A stretch of 32,347 nt of DNA. It comes from Kingella pumchi (GTDB lineage: Bacteria > Pseudomonadota > Gammaproteobacteria > Burkholderiales > Neisseriaceae). The translations under genes were made by a program, and so were the position numbers. The DNA is taken from positions 21,806 through 54,152 of the forward strand of contig NZ_JAKOOW010000024.1 in the NCBI RefSeq assembly GCF_022288825.1. The letters are read 5' to 3'. Of the stretch, positions 1 to 7,813 are shown piece by piece. The stretch's first letter is position 1. The number at the start of each line of letters is the position of its first letter. The notes beneath the pieces are model-generated. The model searched no databases, was not told the origin of the DNA, and saw nothing but the letters and a program-made list of their open reading frames with translations.

Positions 1-304
1 CGTTACACCTGTGAGCCGTTTGAATTCCCTGTCGCTTCTTTGGATTAGGTTTTCGTATTTCATTTTGGAATTGTAAATCTTCAGGATACTTTCGCAAAAG
101 GTCTACTGATAACCCCCGAAATACAGAAGATTTTACAGTTAAAGCAGGTTGGATTCGAGAGTTTGGCCTGCGGCTTGCTATAACGGACTATACGGCCTGA
201 ACAAAGTGCAGGCTGCCTTTCGATGATTTGCCGGCAAAAAAGCAGCCTGCACCTGCGGTAAAATATGCAGGCTGCTTTTCCACACCCTCTCTCATCCATC
301 AATT
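1..304. other. Stretch without a recognised gene
   Basis: I see no convincing gene here. Two plus-strand frames are open from the window edge, to about position 48 and position 76, so the 3' end of an upstream gene may be present, but neither tail is recognisable. The first 200 bases are visibly more AT-rich than the rest of the window. The end of the stretch holds uptake-sequence-like motifs near 207, 240 and 266, and a -10-like TAAAAT at 259-264 that could serve the gene starting at 305. Confidence 0.5.
238..279. repeat. Inverted pair of variant uptake sequences (AAGCAGCCTGCA)
   Basis: AAGCAGCCTGCA lies at 240-251 and its exact reverse complement at 266-277. With flanking A and T runs they can form a hairpin of about 14 bp. 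The terminal CTGCA differs from the CTGAA used almost everywhere else in the window and matches the published AA-king3DUS dialect. The position just before a plus-strand gene suggests a terminator for something upstream. Confidence 0.6.
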
Positions 305-1201
305 ATGACACTCAAAAACACCCTTCGCCCTTGGTTGGCGCGCCGCCTCACGCTTTTGTCTTGGCTGGCACTTATCGCATTCACTATCAGCCAAATCATC
401 ACGTTTTGGTTTACCGAACTGTTCTCGCATTTTTTGCCGCACTACACGGTTTTGTGGGCCGCAACGGCGGCTGTTGCGGTGCAGCGGCAGCGTTGGCTTT
501 GGGCGGTTGCCGCATTGGCCGGCGGGCTGTGGCTGTGTTGGCCATCGGGCAGCCCTGCGGTATCCACCGCCGCGCCGCCGCTGAAAGTGCTGTGGTACAA
601 CGTGAATTTGGATAATCCGGCCGCCGCACAGGAAAGCGCCGCCATTTTGGCCACCGCGCCCGATGTCGTCGCCATGGCCGAAATCGATTTGGACGACACC
701 GGCTGGCAAACGCTGCACCAAGCCTATCCGCACGGCTGCGAACACCGCGACAACAGCCCGTTTGCATTGGCGCTTTGGAGCAGGCGGCCGCTGCAAAGTT
801 GCCGCATCGTCATGGTGGAAACGGATGCGGGCGAACCCTTCCCCTTCATTGAAGCAGAACTGGACGGCAGCAGCCTGTTCGCCCTGCACCCGCCACCACC
901 CATCAACGCGGAACTGGCCGCCGCACGTCAGACCTATTTGCAGCAGGCGGCACAGAAAATCGCTGCCGCCAAAACCGTGTTGGTGATGGGCGATTTGAAC
1001 AGCAGCCCCTTCTCGCCCGTGTTCCGCCAATTCACGCACAGCGCCGACATCCGTCCGCACACGCCGAACTACCTGCCCACCTGGCTGCCCTTCGGCCTGA
1101 ACATCGACCACGTTCTCACACGCGGCAAATCCGGCACCCATATACGCGCCCTGCCGTGGATGCACTCCGACCACCGCGCTTTGCTGATTGAATGGCCGTA
1201 A
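305..1201 (+). CDS. Endonuclease/exonuclease/phosphatase (EEP) family membrane protein
   Basis: This 298-residue protein has hydrophobic segments at about residues 15-38 and 45-80, then an EEP (DNase I-like) domain from about residue 93. Family motifs are visible: YNVN at 98-101, the metal-binding Glu in the AMAEID segment (Glu126), GDLNSSP at 229-235, IDH at 267-269 and a terminal SDH at 288-290. The family hydrolyses phosphodiester or phosphomonoester bonds. The topology (membrane anchor followed by the EEP domain) matches the YafD/EndA-like bacterial subgroup, whose substrate is generally unknown, and the domain probably faces the periplasm. The ATG at 305 gives the full membrane region. 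The gene stands alone and converges on the hydrolase gene at 1372, with DUS hairpins between them. Family assignment is firm; the substrate is unknown. Confidence 0.88.
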   Translation: MTLKNTLRPWLARRLTLLSWLALIAFTISQIITFWFTELFSHFLPHYTVLWAATAAVAVQRQRWLWAVAALAGGLWLCWPSGSPAVSTAAPPLKVLWYNVNLDNPAAAQESAAILATAPDVVAMAEIDLDDTGWQTLHQAYPHGCEHRDNSPFALALWSRRPLQSCRIVMVETDAGEPFPFIEAELDGSSLFALHPPPPINAELAAARQTYLQQAAQKIAAAKTVLVMGDLNSSPFSPVFRQFTHSADIRPHTPNYLPTWLPFGLNIDHVLTRGKSGTHIRALPWMHSDHRALLIEWP

Positions 1202-1320
1202 TTTTAAAATAGCAAGCGTAGCCCGCATGGCGTAGGGTGTTGCAGCTTTGCTGCGCACGCGGTTCAAGGCAGCCTGAAAACGGTAAAAACCCTTTTTCAG
1301 ACTGCTTATTCAGATAATCC

Positions 1321-1364
1321 AAAGGCAGCCTGAAAACCTAAATATCGTTTTCAGGCTGCCTTTT
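1321..1364. terminator. Inverted DUS pair, bidirectional terminator
   Basis: AAAGGCAGCCTGAAAAC (1321-1337) and its exact reverse complement (1347-1363) make a 17-bp stem with a 9-base loop, ending in T residues on either strand. It lies between two convergent genes and probably terminates both. A second, imperfect DUS pair lies just upstream at about 1268-1307. Confidence 0.75.
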
Positions 1365-1371
1365 ACTATTC

Positions 1372-1896
1372 TCAAACTACCCCCAAAGCAGCCTGAAACC
1401 CCACCGCCGACACCACATCCAAACGCGCCGACAATGCCCGCGCCGCCACCGCATGAATCCTCGCATCGGGCGCGGTGCAGGCGTCGGCGATAATGTGCAC
1501 GCGCCAGGCCGCCGCGTCGGGCGAGAGCGCGGTGTGGGTGATGCAGTTTTGCGTCATCATGCCGCACAGATAAATGTCCGACACGCCCGCTGCCGCCAAC
1601 ACCTGCGCCAAATCCGTCTGCCAAAAAGCATCGGCGGCGTGCTTGTCCACCGTGGCACGCCCCGCCAGCAGCGGCGCAATTTCGGGATAAAACGCCACGC
1701 CCGCACTGCCTGCCGCCAGCATCGCCGCATCCGCCGCGTTTACATGGCGCACCGCCACCACCCAATCTCCCGCCGCATCCGCCGCGCGCACGCAGTCCGC
1801 AATCCGCGCCGCCGTTTCGGCAGCCTGAAACTGCGGCCACGCCCCGCCTGCGAAATAATCGTTTTGCACATCAATCACAATCAGCGCGTTTTTCAT
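1372..1896 (-). CDS. Isochorismatase-family cysteine hydrolase
   Basis: The 174-residue product starts with the family hallmark MKNALIVIDVQNDYF. The expected catalytic triad is present: Asp9 in IDVQND, Lys85 in VDKHAADAF and Cys118 in GMMTQNC, where the nucleophile sits at the usual distance. Members hydrolyse nicotinamide, isochorismate, N-carbamoyl compounds and similar small amides or ethers; the sequence does not reveal the substrate. I chose the ATG at 1896 because a good ribosome site (GGAGGT) lies 4-5 bases upstream and the family N-terminus begins here; an upstream in-frame ATG would add 33 unrelated residues. It diverges from the Lrp-type regulator at 1998, which may control it. It is probably cytoplasmic. 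Confidence 0.9.
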   Translation of the reverse strand: MKNALIVIDVQNDYFAGGAWPQFQAAETAARIADCVRAADAAGDWVVAVRHVNAADAAMLAAGSAGVAFYPEIAPLLAGRATVDKHAADAFWQTDLAQVLAAAGVSDIYLCGMMTQNCITHTALSPDAAAWRVHIIADACTAPDARIHAVAARALSARLDVVSAVGFQAALGVV

Positions 1897-1961
1897 TTTG
1901 ACCTCCGTTGCCAATCTGTTTGAAAGCGCCATCGTAGGCCCATGATGCGGCGGCCGACAGC

Positions 1962-1967
1962 TATAAT
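1962..1967 (+). promoter_or_regulatory. Probable -10 element for the Lrp-type gene
   Basis: TATAAT lies 31 bases before the ATG at 1998, followed by a GC-rich start region. No good -35 is visible at 16-18 bases upstream, so the promoter may be activator-dependent or autoregulated, as is common for Lrp/AsnC genes. Confidence 0.5.
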
Positions 1968-1997
1968 CGGCGCCATTCAAACGGCAAAACAGCAAAA

Positions 1998-2405
1998 ATG
2001 AAAAAATTTGACGACAAAATCAGCCAGTCCATCCTTGCCAAGCTGCGCGAAAACAGCCGCATCAGCTGGCAGCAGCTGGGCGCGGCGGTGCACCTCAGCC
2101 CGCAGGCGTGCGCCGAAAGGGTGCGCCAGATGCAGGACGCGGGCGTTATCGGCGGCTTCACCCTGCGCGAAAACCGCCCGCGCCACTTTATCACCGTGCT
2201 GATGGCGCATAACCGCTTTGCCGAGTTTGAACGCTTTTTGCACTCGGAAAGCGGCATTGAAAGCGCCGACAAAACCAGCGGCGACGGCTGCTACCACATC
2301 GTTTACACTGCCGATACGCCGGCAGAGCTGGAAGTCTTCCTTGCCCGCCTAAGCCCCCACGGGCGTTATCGCGTGGCGAGTGGGTTGAAGCGGGTGGTGG
2401 GGTAA
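1998..2405 (+). CDS. Lrp/AsnC-family transcriptional regulator
   Basis: The 135-residue protein has the layout of the Lrp/AsnC family. An N-terminal helix-turn-helix covers about residues 5-60 (DDKISQSILAKLRENSRISW, then QLGAAVHLSPQACAERVRQMQ). A linker with GVIGGFTLREN leads into an alpha-beta RAM-type effector domain. It is slightly shorter than the usual 150 residues. These proteins bind amino acids or other small ligands and regulate nearby metabolic genes, often including their own. It is transcribed away from the isochorismatase-family gene, with about 100 bases between the starts, making that gene the most natural target. The ligand cannot be told from the sequence. Confidence 0.88.
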   Translation: MKKFDDKISQSILAKLRENSRISWQQLGAAVHLSPQACAERVRQMQDAGVIGGFTLRENRPRHFITVLMAHNRFAEFERFLHSESGIESADKTSGDGCYHIVYTADTPAELEVFLARLSPHGRYRVASGLKRVVG

Positions 2406-2407
2406 TG

Positions 2408-2447
2408 TTTCAGGCTGCTTTTCAGGCGGTCTGAAAGCAGCCTGAAA
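2408..2447 (+). terminator. DUS hairpin after the Lrp-type gene
   Basis: TTTCAGGCTGCTTTTCAG (2408-2425) pairs with CTGAAAGCAGCCTGAAA (2431-2447) with one bulge and a five-base loop, two bases after the stop codon. The loop side contains AGGCGGTCTGAA, one base from the AGGCCGTCTGAA uptake dialect. Confidence 0.65.
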
Positions 2448-2552
2448 AACCCGCCCGGGCAATAATTTGCCGCAAAGCCTGTTCAGGGCGGCGCGCTTTG
2501 TTTATCATGCGCGCTCGAAGTATTTTTGCAACCCGACCGAAAGGAAGAAGAC

Positions 2553-2696
2553 ATGAGCCAGCAAGACGACAAAATCAAAGTTGACCTGAACAGCAAACCG
2601 GCCGACGAGCCGAAAAAAGACGAGCTGCCGGTAATCGACAGCCAATCTAAAGAAGAAACCACCGAAAGCGGCTGCTGCGGTGTGTGCGGCGGTTAA
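2553..2696 (+). CDS. Small acidic/lysine-rich protein with Cys-rich tail (47 aa)
   Basis: The ATG at 2553 is preceded by a good purine-rich ribosome site (AAGGAAGAAG) and opens a 47-codon frame. The product is hydrophilic (MSQQDDKIKVDLNSK, then many Lys, Glu and Asp) and ends in SGCCGVCGG. It has no signal peptide or membrane segment. The three cysteines in a CCxxC arrangement at the extreme C-terminus suggest metal binding or a redox or attachment role, but I do not recognise the family. A strong intrinsic terminator follows 16 bases after the stop, so it is a complete single-gene unit. Support comes from the ribosome site, the terminator and the codon pattern. Function unknown. Confidence 0.75.
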   Translation: MSQQDDKIKVDLNSKPADEPKKDELPVIDSQSKEETTESGCCGVCGG

Positions 2697-2711
2697 GGCT
2701 GTGTGAAATGC

Positions 2712-2752
2712 AAACCGCGGGACGGTGCAAACCGTTTGCCGCGGTTTTTTTT
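2712..2752 (+). terminator. Intrinsic terminator of the 47-aa gene
   Basis: AAACCGCGG (2712-2720) pairs with CCGCGGTTT (2739-2747), with an inner ACGGT/ACCGT stem, followed by a run of eight T. This is a classical rho-independent terminator, independent of the DUS pair that follows at about 2755-2795. Confidence 0.88.
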
Positions 2753-2805
2753 GTTTTCAGGCTGCTTTGCCGGCACACCGAAGGCAGCCTGAAAGCGGCG
2801 GCGCA

Positions 2806-2835
2806 TTGTTTTTCGCACCGGTTCGGCTATACAAT
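2806..2835 (+). promoter_or_regulatory. Promoter of the 2862-ccoS-MFS operon
   Basis: TTGTTT at 2806-2811 and TACAAT at 2830-2835 are separated by 18 bases, 27 bases ahead of the ATG at 2862. A DUS half (TTTTTTCAGGCTGCTT) lies between the promoter and the start codon. Confidence 0.55.
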
Positions 2836-2861
2836 GCCGCTCTTTTTTCAGGCTGCTTGTT

Positions 2862-3158
2862 ATGCACTATTTCAGCATTGCCGATGCCGACGGCAGACAT
2901 CTCGGCTTTTTGGTTATGGATGCCGGCGAAGACGAAAGCGGCGGCCAGTTTGCCCTCTCGATAGCCGAAGATGCGCCGGAGTTGCCCGCCGCTTTGCTGA
3001 AGCTGGCGCAGAACCAAGACGCGCTGTTTTGGCAGGCAACGCCGCGCGGCGTGAATCTGAACGATGGCGACGGCCGCCTGATCGGCAGCATTTTTGAAGA
3101 AACGCTCACCCTCGCCGGGCAGCGCTACCTGCTGCAGGATCTGACTGGAAGCCTGTGA
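2862..3158 (+). CDS. Unknown 98-aa protein, first gene of the ccoS operon
   Basis: I do not recognise this protein. It is acidic, soluble-looking and has no signal peptide or membrane helix. It begins MHYFSIADADGRHLGFLVMD and has the composition of a compact beta-rich domain. The frame is supported by codon use, by the promoter upstream, and by the stop lying one base before the ATG of ccoS, which implies translational coupling. The uptake-sequence half just before the start leaves no good Shine-Dalgarno, so initiation may be weak. Its place before ccoS could hint at a role near cytochrome oxidase assembly, but that is only inference from context. Confidence 0.72.
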   Translation: MHYFSIADADGRHLGFLVMDAGEDESGGQFALSIAEDAPELPAALLKLAQNQDALFWQATPRGVNLNDGDGRLIGSIFEETLTLAGQRYLLQDLTGSL

Positions 3159-3159
3159 A

Positions 3160-3369
3160 ATGGAAAGCATCTACATCCTGATTCCCATCAGCATCCTGCT
3201 GGCCTTTTTAATCGGCTTTTTCTTTTGGTGGTCGGGCAAAAACGGCCAGTTCGACGATTTGGAAGGCCCCGCCCACCGCATCATTATGGATGACGACGAC
3301 ACTTCTTCGGCCGCCGAAACCCCGCCTGCATCCGAGCCTCCCCCTCCCTCCCAGGACACGCAATCATGA
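3160..3369 (+). CDS. ccoS: cbb3-type cytochrome oxidase assembly protein CcoS
   Basis: The product (69 residues) begins MESIYILIPISILLAFLIGF, a single membrane helix (about residues 4-24). It continues with FFWWSGKNGQFDDLEGPAHR and an acidic IIMDDDD, the diagnostic CcoS signature. CcoS is needed to incorporate heme and copper cofactors into the cbb3 terminal oxidase in the inner membrane. The tail after residue 47 is a low-complexity Ser/Pro/Glu stretch. The start lies one base after the preceding stop, and the stop overlaps the next start (ATGA at 3366-3369). The usual partner genes (ccoNOPQ, ccoGHI) are not in this window. Confidence 0.93.
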   Translation: MESIYILIPISILLAFLIGFFFWWSGKNGQFDDLEGPAHRIIMDDDDTSSAAETPPASEPPPPSQDTQS

Positions 3370-4673
3370 ATTCCAGCTTTGCTTTTGCCAAAAGCCGCCG
3401 TTTCGCGCCGCTGTTTGCCACCCAGTTTTTGGGGGCGTTCAACGACAATCTGTTTAAAACCACGCTCTTTGTGCTGATCAGCTTTCACGGGCTGGGCAAA
3501 AGCGGCTGGCTGCCGGCAAGCCAGCTTTTGAATGTGGCGGCGCTCTTGTTTGTGCTGCCCTATTTTCTGTTTTCCGCCCTTTCCGGCCAGCTCTCGAGCC
3601 GCTTCAACAAAGCGCGGCTGGCGCAGGCGGTGAAGGTGATGGAAATCGCCATTATGCTGCTGGCGGCCTACGGTTTTTACATCAATTCGGCGCCCTTGCT
3701 GCTGCTGTGTCTGTTTCTGATGGGCACCCACTCCACGCTGTTCGGGCCGGTGAAATACGCCATCCTGCCGGAGTATCTGCAAAAAGACGAGCTGATTATG
3801 GGCAACGGCCTGATCGAATCGGGCACTTTTTTGGCGATTCTTTTCGGCCAGATTATCGGCACCGCGATTGCCGGCAGCCATGTGGCGGTGCTGATTCTGA
3901 TGGTGGTGCTGCTGGCGGCGGCTGGGCTGGTGAGCAGCCTGTTTATGCCCTCGGTGCCGCCCAGCGAACCGCAAACGCGGCTGGATTTCAACATCGTGCG
4001 CGGCACCAAAGCGCTGCTGCGCCAAACTTTCGCCCAAAACGAGCTGGCCACCGCCATTCTCGGCATTTCCTGGTTTTGGTTTGTCGGCGCGGTGTACACC
4101 ACCCAGCTGCCGACCTTCGTGCAAAAAGTGCTCGGCGGCGGCAGCGGCGTGTTCAATCTGATGCTGACCCTGTTTTCCATCGGCATCGCCCTGGGCTCGG
4201 TGCTGTGCGCCAAACTCAGCCGCGGCGGCCTGTATCTGGGCATGGTGGCACTTGGCGCGCTGGGGCTGACGGTGTGCGGCGGCGGCCTGATCTACATCAC
4301 CCACGGCTTAAACGGCACCGGCGGCGAAAACCTCAGCCTGTTTGCCTTTCTTACCCACGGCCACGCCTATGCGGTAGTGGCGCTGATGGTCGGCATCGGC
4401 TTTTTCGGCGGCTTTTTCTCGGTGCCGCTTTACACCTGGCTGCAAACCGCCAGCAGCAACGAGTTCCGCGCCCACGCCATCGCCGCCAACAATATCGTCA
4501 ACGGCCTGTTTATGGTGGCGGCCGCCATTTTCAGCGCCGTTTTGCTGCTGATTAGCGACAGCACCGAGCTTTTGTATCTGATTGTGGCCGCCGGCAACCT
4601 GCCGATGCTGGCCTATCTTGCCCGCCGCGTGCCCGATTTGGTGCGTTTTCGCCGCCGCAGCGCCGAACATTAA
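3366..4673 (+). CDS. MFS transporter, LplT-like (lysophospholipid transporter family)
   Basis: The 435-residue protein has about 12 hydrophobic segments. Its N-terminus contains FATQFLGAFNDNLFKTTLF, typical of the LplT/Aas-associated branch of the major facilitator superfamily. In Escherichia coli LplT flips lysophospholipids across the inner membrane for re-acylation by Aas. Here the protein is a stand-alone transporter and no acyltransferase gene follows, so the substrate is inferred by family only. It starts inside the ccoS stop (ATGA overlap), so the two are translationally coupled, and it ends in a DUS hairpin at 4682-4714. The unusual pairing with ccoS may simply reflect a conserved neisserial gene order. 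Confidence 0.85.
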   Translation: MNSSFAFAKSRRFAPLFATQFLGAFNDNLFKTTLFVLISFHGLGKSGWLPASQLLNVAALLFVLPYFLFSALSGQLSSRFNKARLAQAVKVMEIAIMLLAAYGFYINSAPLLLLCLFLMGTHSTLFGPVKYAILPEYLQKDELIMGNGLIESGTFLAILFGQIIGTAIAGSHVAVLILMVVLLAAAGLVSSLFMPSVPPSEPQTRLDFNIVRGTKALLRQTFAQNELATAILGISWFWFVGAVYTTQLPTFVQKVLGGGSGVFNLMLTLFSIGIALGSVLCAKLSRGGLYLGMVALGALGLTVCGGGLIYITHGLNGTGGENLSLFAFLTHGHAYAVVALMVGIGFFGGFFSVPLYTWLQTASSNEFRAHAIAANNIVNGLFMVAAAIFSAVLLLISDSTELLYLIVAAGNLPMLAYLARRVPDLVRFRRRSAEH

Positions 4674-4681
4674 ACGCCTTC

Positions 4682-4714
4682 AGGCAGCCTGAAAGCCTTT
4701 TCAGGCTGCTTTTT
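4682..4714 (+). terminator. DUS hairpin after the MFS gene
   Basis: AGGCAGCCTGAAAG (4682-4695) pairs with CTTTTCAGGCTGCT, followed by a T run, nine bases after the stop. A second DUS pair (about 4740-4792) lies between it and folP, with one mismatch in the second arm. Confidence 0.75.
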
Positions 4715-4807
4715 GCTGTTCGGGCTGCTACGCAACTGCAGGCAGCCTGAAAACTGCCCGCCCAGCCCCTTTGCCGTTTTCAGGCTGTCTTTTTCTTCGG
4801 AGTTCCC

Positions 4808-5644
4808 ATGTCTTCCTGCTGGCTGACCACCCGCTTTAGCATCGACCTCTCCCGCCCGCGCGTGATGGGCATCGTTAATCTCACCCCCGATTCCTTTTCC
4901 GACGGCGGCCGCTATTCGGGCAGCCTGAAAAACGCGCTCGAGTACGCCGAAAAACTGCTGGCCGACGGCGCCGACATCCTCGACATCGGCGGCGAGTCCA
5001 CCCGCCCCAACGCCGCACCGGTGGCCGCCGACGAAGAATGGCAGCGCGTTGCCCCGCTGCTCGAAGAAATCAGCCGCTGGAACGTTCCCGTCAGTCTCGA
5101 CACCCGCCGCACCGCCACCATGCGCCGCGCGCTGGAGCGCGGCTGGGCGGACATCATCAACGACGTGCAGGCGCTGGAAGACGAAGGCGCGCTCGAACTG
5201 CTGGCCGCGCACCGCGCCGGCGTATGCCTGATGCACATGAAAGGGCAGCCTGAAAATATGCAGGATAACCCGCAGTACCGCGACGTCTGCACCGAAGTCG
5301 CCGCCTATCTGCGCGGCCGCGCCGACGCCTGCCGCCAAGCGGGCATCGACGGCGGCCGCATCGTGCTCGATCCGGGTTTCGGCTTTGGCAAAACCCTCGA
5401 GCACAATATCGCCCTGCTGCACGACTTGCCGCGCCTGCAGCGGGAAACCGGCCTGCCCATACTCGCCGGCCTGTCGCGCAAGCGGATGATCGGCGAGATC
5501 ACCGGCCGCGACCTGCCCGCCGAGCGCGCCGCCGGCAGCGTCGCCGCCGCGCTGGCTGCCGCAGAGCGCGGCGCCCTGATTCTGCGCGTGCACGATGTGC
5601 GCGACACCGTGGACGCGCTCAAAGTCTGGCAGCGGCTGCGCTAG
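4808..5644 (+). CDS. folP: Dihydropteroate synthase
   Basis: The 278-residue enzyme condenses p-aminobenzoate with hydroxymethyl-dihydropterin diphosphate to make dihydropteroate in folate synthesis; it is the sulfonamide target. The TIM-barrel motifs are clear: GIVNLTPDSFSDGG (21-34), DILDIGGESTRP (56-67), DTRR, INDVQAL, LMHMKG, LDPGFGFGK, and GLSRKRMIG in the pABA/pyrophosphate loop. Two uptake sequences lie inside the gene and are read as GSLK (38-41) and GQPEN (after HMK), in surface loops. The ATG at 4808 gives a family-typical short N-terminal strand; a ribosome site (GGAG) is just upstream. The gene is monocistronic, followed by DUS hairpins. Confidence 0.96.
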   Translation: MSSCWLTTRFSIDLSRPRVMGIVNLTPDSFSDGGRYSGSLKNALEYAEKLLADGADILDIGGESTRPNAAPVAADEEWQRVAPLLEEISRWNVPVSLDTRRTATMRRALERGWADIINDVQALEDEGALELLAAHRAGVCLMHMKGQPENMQDNPQYRDVCTEVAAYLRGRADACRQAGIDGGRIVLDPGFGFGKTLEHNIALLHDLPRLQRETGLPILAGLSRKRMIGEITGRDLPAERAAGSVAAALAAAERGALILRVHDVRDTVDALKVWQRLR

Positions 5645-5691
5645 GGTTTCGGCTTCAACGCCGTTGCGCTCCGCAGGCTGCCCGAATTCCC

Positions 5692-5733
5692 AAAGCAGCC
5701 TGAAAAGCCGGTTTTGTGCTTTCAGGCTGCTTT
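5692..5733 (+). terminator. DUS hairpin after folP
   Basis: AAAGCAGCCTGAAAAGC (5692-5708) pairs with GCTTTCAGGCTGCTTT (5718-5733), with one extra A. It is followed by TCTCT and another DUS at 5741-5754. Confidence 0.65.
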
Positions 5734-5840
5734 TCTCTGCAAAGCAGCCTGAAAGGATTGGGAACGGGTGCGCGCTGTCGGGCAGGTTTGACTGGCGGCG
5801 CGCCGCCCAATCTGATGGCAGTAATGGTAACGGCAGCAGC

Positions 5841-5885
5841 AAAAGGCAGCCTGAAACCCAAGACAGGCTTTTCAGGCTGCTTTTT
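5841..5885. terminator. DUS hairpin between convergent folP and the ABC ATPase gene
   Basis: AAAAGGCAGCCTGAAA (5841-5856) pairs with TTTCAGGCTGC and a T run (to 5885). It probably terminates the minus-strand iron-transport operon, whose last stop is at 5901. Confidence 0.7.
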
Positions 5886-5900
5886 GCCGCGGCGGCGGGT

Positions 5901-6656
<756 letters not shown>

Positions 6657-6659
6657 GTT

Positions 6660-7607
6660 TCAGCCTGCCTTTCTGTGTATCGAGTGGAGAAACAGCCACA
6701 TGAAAAACGGCCCGCCCAAAAGCGCGATCACGATGCCCACCGGCAGATCGACGGGAAAGGCGATCCAGCGGGCGGCGCTGTCGAGCACCAGCAGCATGAT
6801 GCCGCCGAGCCAGGCGGACAACACAATCAGCCGCTGCCGGCCGCCGCCGACAGCCGAAGCGAGAATATTGGGCACCATCATGCCGATAAAGCCGATGATG
6901 CCGGAGAGCGAAACCGCCGCGCCGGTGAGCAGCGCCGCGGCGATAACGGTCTGCACCCGAAGCCGGCCGACGGCGATGCCCGAGCTGTGGGCGGTGTCTT
7001 CGCCGAGCATCAGGCAGTCCAGCCCGCGGCCGCAGGAGAGCAAGAGCGCCAGCCCGGCCAGCATCACCAGCGCCACGCGGCCGGGCGGCACAAAGCCCGC
7101 TTCGGCCAGGCTGCCGGCCAGCCAGATACTGGCGCTGCGCAGGGTGAGATCGTCGGACAAAAACAAAATCAGGCTGACGGTGGCGCTGCAAAAGGCGCTG
7201 ACAATCAGACCGAGAATCAGCAGCCCCGAAATGCCGCCGCCGGTAAAGCGGTGCGCCGCCAAAATCAGCAGGCACACCGCCAGCGCGCCGGCAAAGGCCG
7301 CCAGCGGCACGCTGACGCCCGTCCAGCCCAAAGCCAGCACGCCGACTACGCCCAAAGCCGCACCGGCGGAAGTGCCGATCAGCCCGGGGTCGGCCAGCGG
7401 GTTTTCAAACAGCGCCTGCAGCCCCGCGCCCGCCGCCGACAGCGCCGCGCCCACCAACAGCGCCGCCGCCACGCGCGGCAGACGGATTTCCAGCATCACC
7501 GGCTCCAGCGTGTGCGGCGCCTGCCAGCCGCCAAAGCCGATGCCGGCCGACAGCCACACCAAAAGGGCAGAGAGCAGTAAAAAGAAGATAAGGGATAAAG
7601 GTTTCAT
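6660..7607 (-). CDS. FecCD/BtuC-type ABC transporter permease
   Basis: The 315-residue integral membrane protein has about nine or ten hydrophobic helices. Family motifs are LEIRLPRVAAALLVGAALS, NPLADPGLIGTSAGAALG and, near the end, GFIGMMVPNI. These are hallmarks of the FecCD family, which forms the inner-membrane channel for siderophores, heme or vitamin B12. It is immediately upstream of its ATPase (three-base gap). The matching binding-protein gene is not next to it; it lies about 2.1 kb away beyond an oppositely oriented gene. Upstream of the ATG at 7607 are DUS repeats; I see no Fur-box-like site there. Confidence 0.93.
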   Translation of the reverse strand: MKPLSLIFFLLLSALLVWLSAGIGFGGWQAPHTLEPVMLEIRLPRVAAALLVGAALSAAGAGLQALFENPLADPGLIGTSAGAALGVVGVLALGWTGVSVPLAAFAGALAVCLLILAAHRFTGGGISGLLILGLIVSAFCSATVSLILFLSDDLTLRSASIWLAGSLAEAGFVPPGRVALVMLAGLALLLSCGRGLDCLMLGEDTAHSSGIAVGRLRVQTVIAAALLTGAAVSLSGIIGFIGMMVPNILASAVGGGRQRLIVLSAWLGGIMLLVLDSAARWIAFPVDLPVGIVIALLGGPFFMWLFLHSIHRKAG

Positions 7608-7779
7608 GCTCGGGTTTCCTGTTTTCAGCTTTTCAGGCTGCCTTATGCCGCTGCGGCGTTTCAGGCTGCCTGTCGGGTTGGCGTTGGTCGGGGCAGGGCG
7701 GCAGGCAGCCTGAAAACGGCTGTGGCTATCGGGCGGCAGATTTTTCGCCGCTGCCGCGCGTGCGGCGGTGCTTTGGCGG

Positions 7780-7785
7780 TAAAAT
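7780..7785 (+). promoter_or_regulatory. -10 element for the sulfatase-like gene
   Basis: TAAAAT at 7780-7785 sits in GGCGGTAAAATGGCGCC, a context seen at other neisserial -10 boxes. It places transcription start near 7792, so translation is better assigned to the ATG at 7814 than to an in-frame ATG at 7760. No clear -35 is seen. Confidence 0.45.
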
Positions 7786-7813
7786 GGCGCCCTTTTTTCC
7801 GCAGCCGCCCCTT

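Noticed and set aside
81..302. 73-codon minus-strand frame near the left edge
   Set aside because: It is Cys/Arg-rich, runs through two uptake sequences, lacks a ribosome site and matches nothing I know.
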